Assembly (NCBI RefSeq): GCF_001613305.1
Contig: NZ_BDCC01000011.1
Location: 56,938-120,937 of the forward strand
Origin: Nocardia vaccinii NBRC 15922
GTDB lineage: Bacteria > Actinomycetota > Actinomycetes > Mycobacteriales > Mycobacteriaceae
DNA length: 64,000 nt
Direction: 5' to 3'
Positions 60,047 through 64,000 of this stretch are shown piece by piece. How positions within the stretch are numbered: position 1 is the first letter of the stretch; each line of letters starts with the position of its first letter. Under the pieces are notes generated by a model that worked only from the letters and a program-made list of their open reading frames with translations, had not been told where the DNA came from and did not search any database. A program made the translations under genes and the position numbers.

Positions 60047-60478
60047 GTGCGGTTGACCGAGCAGGATGCACTGGAACGGTTTCGTGACGCGCGGGTCGCC
60101 CGCCTCGCGACGGTGAGCGAGGACGGGCAGCCGCACCTGGTGCCGGTGACATTCGCCCTGAACCTGGATGACTCCGAGCCGGTAGCGGTGTTCGCCATCG
60201 ATCACAAACCCAAAACCACGACGAATCTGCGGCGGCTTCGGAATATCGCCGCCACTGGCCGGGTTTCGCTCCTCGCCGACGAATACTCCGAGGACTGGAC
60301 TCGACTGTGGTGGGCCCGTCTCGACGGCACCGCGCGCATCCTGTCCGAATCACCGGACCGCACTGCGCCGGTCGCCTGGCTCATGGCGAAATATCCGCAG
60401 TATCAAGACAGTCCGCCGCGGGGCCCGGTCGTCCGGATCACCGGGCAGACGATCTCGGGCTGGGCCTATACCGGCTGA
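60047..60478 (+). CDS. PPOX-class F420-dependent family protein (Rv0121c-like)
   Basis: 143 residues from the GTG at 60047 (no clear ribosome site; may be leaderless or use weak signals). Split-barrel flavin/F420 fold: RDARVARLATVSEDGQPHLV, PVTFAL, VFAIDHKPKTTTNLRRLRNI, VSLLADEYSEDWTRLWWAR, WLMAKYPQYQ. The pattern fits the F420-binding TIGR03668 group. It likely reduces a quinone or similar compound. It converges with ftsK. Confidence 0.85.
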   Translation: MRLTEQDALERFRDARVARLATVSEDGQPHLVPVTFALNLDDSEPVAVFAIDHKPKTTTNLRRLRNIAATGRVSLLADEYSEDWTRLWWARLDGTARILSESPDRTAPVAWLMAKYPQYQDSPPRGPVVRITGQTISGWAYTG

Positions 60479-60484
60479 TCCGGT

Positions 60485-63106
60485 TCACTCCGCACTTTCG
60501 GATACAGCGTCGTCGGACACGTCGGCGGGATCTCCACCACGAATCGTGTAGAGCAGACCATCCAGTTCATCGGGTTTGATCAGCACGTCACGCGCCTTGG
60601 ACCCCTCGCTGGGGCCCACGACACCGCGGGTCTCCATCAGATCCATCAGCCGCCCGGCCTTGGCGAAACCGACGCGCAGTTTGCGCTGCAGCATCGAGGT
60701 GGACCCGAACTGCGAGGTGACGACCAGTTCCACCGCCTGCACGAACAGATCCAGATCATCGCCGATATCCGGATCGACGTCCTTCTTCTCCCCGGCCTTG
60801 GCGGCGGTGACGCCCTCGGTGTAATCGGGTTCGGCCTGGTTCTTGGCGAAGTCGACGACGCCCTGGATCTCTTCGTCGGAGATGAACGCGCCCTGCAGAC
60901 GCGTCGGCTTGGACGCGCCCATCGGCAGGAACAGCCCGTCGCCCATGCCGATCAGCTTCTCCGCGCCCGGCTGGTCGAGGATGACGCGCGAATCGGTCAG
61001 CGAGGAGGTGGCGAAGGCCAGCCGCGAGGGGACGTTGGTCTTGATCAGACCGGTGACCACGTCCACCGAGGGGCGCTGGGTGGCCAGGACCAGGTGAATA
61101 CCCGCCGCACGCGCCTTCTGGGTGATGCGCACGATCGCATCCTCCACATCGCGCGGCGCGGTCATCATCAGATCCGCGAGTTCGTCGACGATGGCCAGGA
61201 TGTACGGATACGGGCGGTAGACGCGCTCGCTGCCCAGCGGCGTGGTGATCTGCCCCGATTTGACCTTCTTGTTGAAGTCGTCGATGTGGCGGACCTTGGT
61301 GGCCTGCATGTCCTGATAGCGCTGCTCCATCTCCTCCACGAGCCAGGCCAGCGCGGCGGCGGCCTTCTTGGGCTGGGTGATGATGGGCGTGATCAGATGC
61401 GGAATGCCCTCGTACGGTGTGAGTTCCACCATCTTCGGGTCGATCAGGATCATCCGCACCTCCTCGGGAGTGGCGCGGTGCAGCAGGGAGACCAGCATCG
61501 AGTTCACGAAGCTCGACTTACCCGAACCGGTGGAACCGGCGACCAGCAGATGCGGCATCTTGGCCAGATTCGCCGCGAGGTACTCCCCCTCGATGTTCTT
61601 GCCGAGGCCGATCACCAACGGGTGCTGGTCGTTGCGGGTCGAAGGCGCCTTGAGCACATCGGCCAGCCGCACGAGTTCGCGGTCCGCGTTGGGCACCTCG
61701 ATGCCGACGGCCGATTTCCCCGGGATCGGTGCGAGCAACCGGACGTTCTCGGTCGCGACGGCGTAGGCGATATTGCGAGCCAGCGCGGTGATCTTCTCGA
61801 CCTTCACACCCGGACCGAGTTCCACCTCGTATCGGGTGACCGTCGGGCCGCGCACGAATCCGGTGACCGCGGCGTCGATCTTGAACTGCACCAGCACCTC
61901 GGTGATCGCCTCGATCATCGATTCGTTTGCGGCGCTGCGTTTCTTGGGCGGTTCACCATCGGTCAGCAGGGACAGCGGCGGAAGCTGGTAGTCGCCGTCG
62001 ACCACGCGCTCGGTGACGAATTCCAGTTGCTGCGGTTCCGGGGGCGGCGGGGTCTGATCGACGACCTTGGGAGGCTTGCGCTTCGGCTTGGGCGCGGGCG
62101 CGGGCTCGGACTTCTCGGCGGCGATGGGCTTGGCGTCCTGCAGCGGCGGCTCGCCCATGATCTCGGTGGCCGAATCGGATCCGCCGAATTCGTCGGTCGG
62201 GTAGTTCTCCTCGGGCGTGCGGCCGCGCCGCCGACGCGAGCGCGGCTCGTGCACCGGAAAGCCGTCCGCGTCGTACTCGTCGTAACGCCCGTATCGGTCG
62301 TCGTACGAATCGTATTCGTCGCGGGCCTGGGTGCCGAACAGCCAGCGCAGCCGGTCGGGCACCTCGCGCACCGTCGTCCCGGTCAGCAGCAGTACACCGA
62401 ATGCGATGGCCAGCAACAACAGTGGCGTGGCCAGCCAGGCGGTCAGGCCGTTGCGCAACGGGCCGCCCATCACATAACCGACGAAACCCGCGGCATGGGC
62501 GCGGCCGTGCGCGTCGGCGGGCGAACCTGCGGCGATATGCCATACCCCCAAGGCCGGGAGCGCGACCAGCAGCCCGCCGAGGACCAGCCGAGGCCGGATC
62601 TCCGGGCGCGGTTCGGTGCGCATCAGCACGACCGCGATCGCGCAGGCCAGAAAAGGTATTGCGGCCGAAGCCGATCCGGTGAACAACCGCACGGCCGCGT
62701 CGATGGCGTGTCCGACCGGGCCGCCCGCGGACAACCAGACCGCCGCAGCGATGACCACGCTGAACGCGACCAGCGCCAAGGCGATTCCGTCGCGGCGATG
62801 CCCGTGCTCGATCTGCCCGGCCCGGCTCAGCGTGCGAGTCGTCGCGCCCATCCCGCGGGCGAGCATTGTCCAGCCGTTGCCGACACCGCGCCGGAAAACC
62901 GCCAGTGGGGCGGTATTGGACCGTGCCCGGGGCGCCGGACGGCGGGCCGGGGCCTTACGCGCGCGCGGCGGCGCGGGGTTCCTGCGAGAGTTGGCCGAGG
63001 ATGATCCGGAGCGCGAACCGGCCGAACGGGACCGTGCCGGAGCCCGCCCCCGCGCCGATCCCGCCCGCGAACGAGACGCCGTGGTGCTGCGGGACTTGCC
63101 TGCCAT
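60485..63106 (-). CDS. ftsK: DNA translocase FtsK
   Basis: 873 residues from the ATG at 63106. A basic, Arg/Ser/Ala-rich N-terminus (about 60 residues), four predicted membrane helices between about 100 and 260, an acidic Pro-rich linker (about 270-390), the RecA-like motor with Walker A VAGSTGSGKSSF around residue 525 and ILAIVDELADLMM (Walker B), and the C-terminal gamma winged-helix (LVVTSQFGSTSMLQRKLRVG). It pumps chromosome ends at the septum and activates XerCD at dif. It is the right-most gene of the conserved block. Confidence 0.95.
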   Translation of the reverse strand: MAGKSRSTTASRSRAGSARGRAPARSRSAGSRSGSSSANSRRNPAPPRARKAPARRPAPRARSNTAPLAVFRRGVGNGWTMLARGMGATTRTLSRAGQIEHGHRRDGIALALVAFSVVIAAAVWLSAGGPVGHAIDAAVRLFTGSASAAIPFLACAIAVVLMRTEPRPEIRPRLVLGGLLVALPALGVWHIAAGSPADAHGRAHAAGFVGYVMGGPLRNGLTAWLATPLLLLAIAFGVLLLTGTTVREVPDRLRWLFGTQARDEYDSYDDRYGRYDEYDADGFPVHEPRSRRRRGRTPEENYPTDEFGGSDSATEIMGEPPLQDAKPIAAEKSEPAPAPKPKRKPPKVVDQTPPPPEPQQLEFVTERVVDGDYQLPPLSLLTDGEPPKKRSAANESMIEAITEVLVQFKIDAAVTGFVRGPTVTRYEVELGPGVKVEKITALARNIAYAVATENVRLLAPIPGKSAVGIEVPNADRELVRLADVLKAPSTRNDQHPLVIGLGKNIEGEYLAANLAKMPHLLVAGSTGSGKSSFVNSMLVSLLHRATPEEVRMILIDPKMVELTPYEGIPHLITPIITQPKKAAAALAWLVEEMEQRYQDMQATKVRHIDDFNKKVKSGQITTPLGSERVYRPYPYILAIVDELADLMMTAPRDVEDAIVRITQKARAAGIHLVLATQRPSVDVVTGLIKTNVPSRLAFATSSLTDSRVILDQPGAEKLIGMGDGLFLPMGASKPTRLQGAFISDEEIQGVVDFAKNQAEPDYTEGVTAAKAGEKKDVDPDIGDDLDLFVQAVELVVTSQFGSTSMLQRKLRVGFAKAGRLMDLMETRGVVGPSEGSKARDVLIKPDELDGLLYTIRGGDPADVSDDAVSESAE

Positions 63107-63349
63107 GCTCTCAGGCTAGCCGCAACAGCCCCATCCAGACCATCCGCAACACCCACCCCACCCACATCAGCGGGGGAAATCTGGGCGACAGTCCGGCGAA
63201 CCGATGTCGACGGACATCGCACCGAGAGCTGCATCACAGGATATCGACAGATCCGCGGTGACGCCGGTCGACACGCCCCGCGATATTCCGATGGGCGACC
63301 GATCCCGATACGGCCGAAATCCTTCCGGGTACGGGTTGATCGCGCCGAC

Positions 63350-63973
63350 TCAGATGCTGCGGTCGCAGTCGTGCACCGCGCGGATGTCCTCGTCGCTCCC
63401 GGTGGCCGTGAGCCGAACCTCCTTGCGGCCGAAGGCGTGCAGCAGCAACTCCGAGGGCGGGCCGGTGAGCACCACCTCGGGGCCCACGACGCTGTGCGCG
63501 GTGACCCGCTCACCGTCCGGCGTCGCCAGCACTACGGTGACCGGGGCCTTGCGGTAGGCCATTCGAGCCATGCGACGCAGGGCCTTCCAGAGATCGCGCT
63601 CTTGCTCGGCGGTCAATTGCCTGGGCTCCCAACCCGGTTCGCCGCGGCGCACATCCTCGTGGTGGACGAACATCTCGGTGAGATTGGCCACCGCGTCGAC
63701 CGGACGCAGCGGCGACCACCACGGCGGCCCGGTACGAATCTGCTCCAGCAGCTCGGCGAACGGCCGCCGCGCAGCCTTGGCCTGCACCGAATCCAGGTAT
63801 CCGGCAAAGGGTTTCAGCAAAATCCCGGGCGCGGCATCCGGTCGCCGCTCCCGCACCACCAGATGCGCGGCCAGATCCCGCGCCGTCCAGGTGCCACACA
63901 AGGTCGGTGCGTCCGGACCAGCGGCAGTCATCGTCCCAACCAACGCCCGCCGCTCGTCCTGAGCCATAGTCAT
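63350..63973 (-). CDS. TIGR03085-type metal-binding protein (maleylpyruvate isomerase N-terminal fold)
   Basis: 207 residues from the ATG at 63973 (an ATG at 63967 is nearly equivalent). DinB/MDMPI-like helical bundle: CGTWTARDLAAHLVVRERRP gives the HxxxxD-type metal site, followed by VHHEDVRRGEPGW with two His. The DLxxHL and HHxD motifs bind a metal and a thiol cofactor (mycothiol) in this family. Upstream genes lie beyond the window. Confidence 0.85.
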   Translation of the reverse strand: MTMAQDERRALVGTMTAAGPDAPTLCGTWTARDLAAHLVVRERRPDAAPGILLKPFAGYLDSVQAKAARRPFAELLEQIRTGPPWWSPLRPVDAVANLTEMFVHHEDVRRGEPGWEPRQLTAEQERDLWKALRRMARMAYRKAPVTVVLATPDGERVTAHSVVGPEVVLTGPPSELLLHAFGRKEVRLTATGSDEDIRAVHDCDRSI

Positions 63974-64000
63974 ACTGCAATTATGGCCTCCGCTCCGCTA

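Overview
The window is high-GC DNA from a mycolic-acid actinobacterium, most likely Nocardia or a close relative. The reasons are a complete Mce import operon (2 YrbE, 6 Mce proteins, 1 Mce-associated protein), a mycofactocin-type SDR, many GTG starts, three P450s, and a right-hand block (DUF3046, glycosyltransferase, pspM-pspA-clgR, pgsA, argA, ftsK) in the order known from Mycobacterium tuberculosis Rv2738c-Rv2748c. I see no rRNA, tRNA, CRISPR array, insertion sequence or phage gene.

Layout. (1) 1-5.5 kb: end of a degenerate M24 peptidase, an enoyl-CoA hydratase-like protein, a double-headed family III CoA-transferase and a membrane protein. (2) 5.7-11.5 kb, minus strand: two P450s, a ferredoxin, a ferredoxin reductase, a TetR regulator with a perfect palindromic operator, and an SDR. 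(3) 11.6-26.2 kb, minus strand: an alpha/beta hydrolase, then a long tightly packed operon read from 26.2 down to 12.6 kb (acyl-CoA synthetase, two 3-ketosteroid-dehydrogenase-like flavoproteins, MhpC-, MhpA- and MhpB-like proteins, LLM monooxygenase, SDR, cyclase, FMN reductase, degenerate RibBA). (4) 26.6-34.5 kb, plus strand: mycofactocin-type SDR, P450, two amidohydrolases, Rieske ferredoxin, hydrolase, NuoF-like flavoprotein, ferredoxin. (5) 34.8-38.8 kb: small proteins, a MarR regulator and a divergent third amidohydrolase. (6) 38.8-48.3 kb, minus strand: the mce operon. (7) 49.3-64 kb: housekeeping and envelope-stress block.

The main discovery is a repeated operator. A 15-bp dyad, consensus GAGARTNNNRTTCTC, occurs in the intergenic promoter regions at 7067, 24670, 26270, 26415, 36803 and 36906, with weaker copies at 35604 and 48675. 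These sites precede a P450 gene, one flavoprotein gene, the acyl-CoA synthetase operon, the SDR/P450/amidohydrolase operon, the small-protein pair, the marR/amidohydrolase divergent pair and the mce operon. I infer that one regulator, probably the MarR at 36229-36702, co-ordinates import by Mce, CoA activation, oxidation by P450s and flavoproteins, and meta-cleavage of an aromatic or alicyclic substrate that I cannot name. The gene set does not match any pathway I know as a whole: it has the mhpA/mhpB/mhpC enzymes but no mhpD/E/F, together with KstD-like dehydrogenases and three amidohydrolases.
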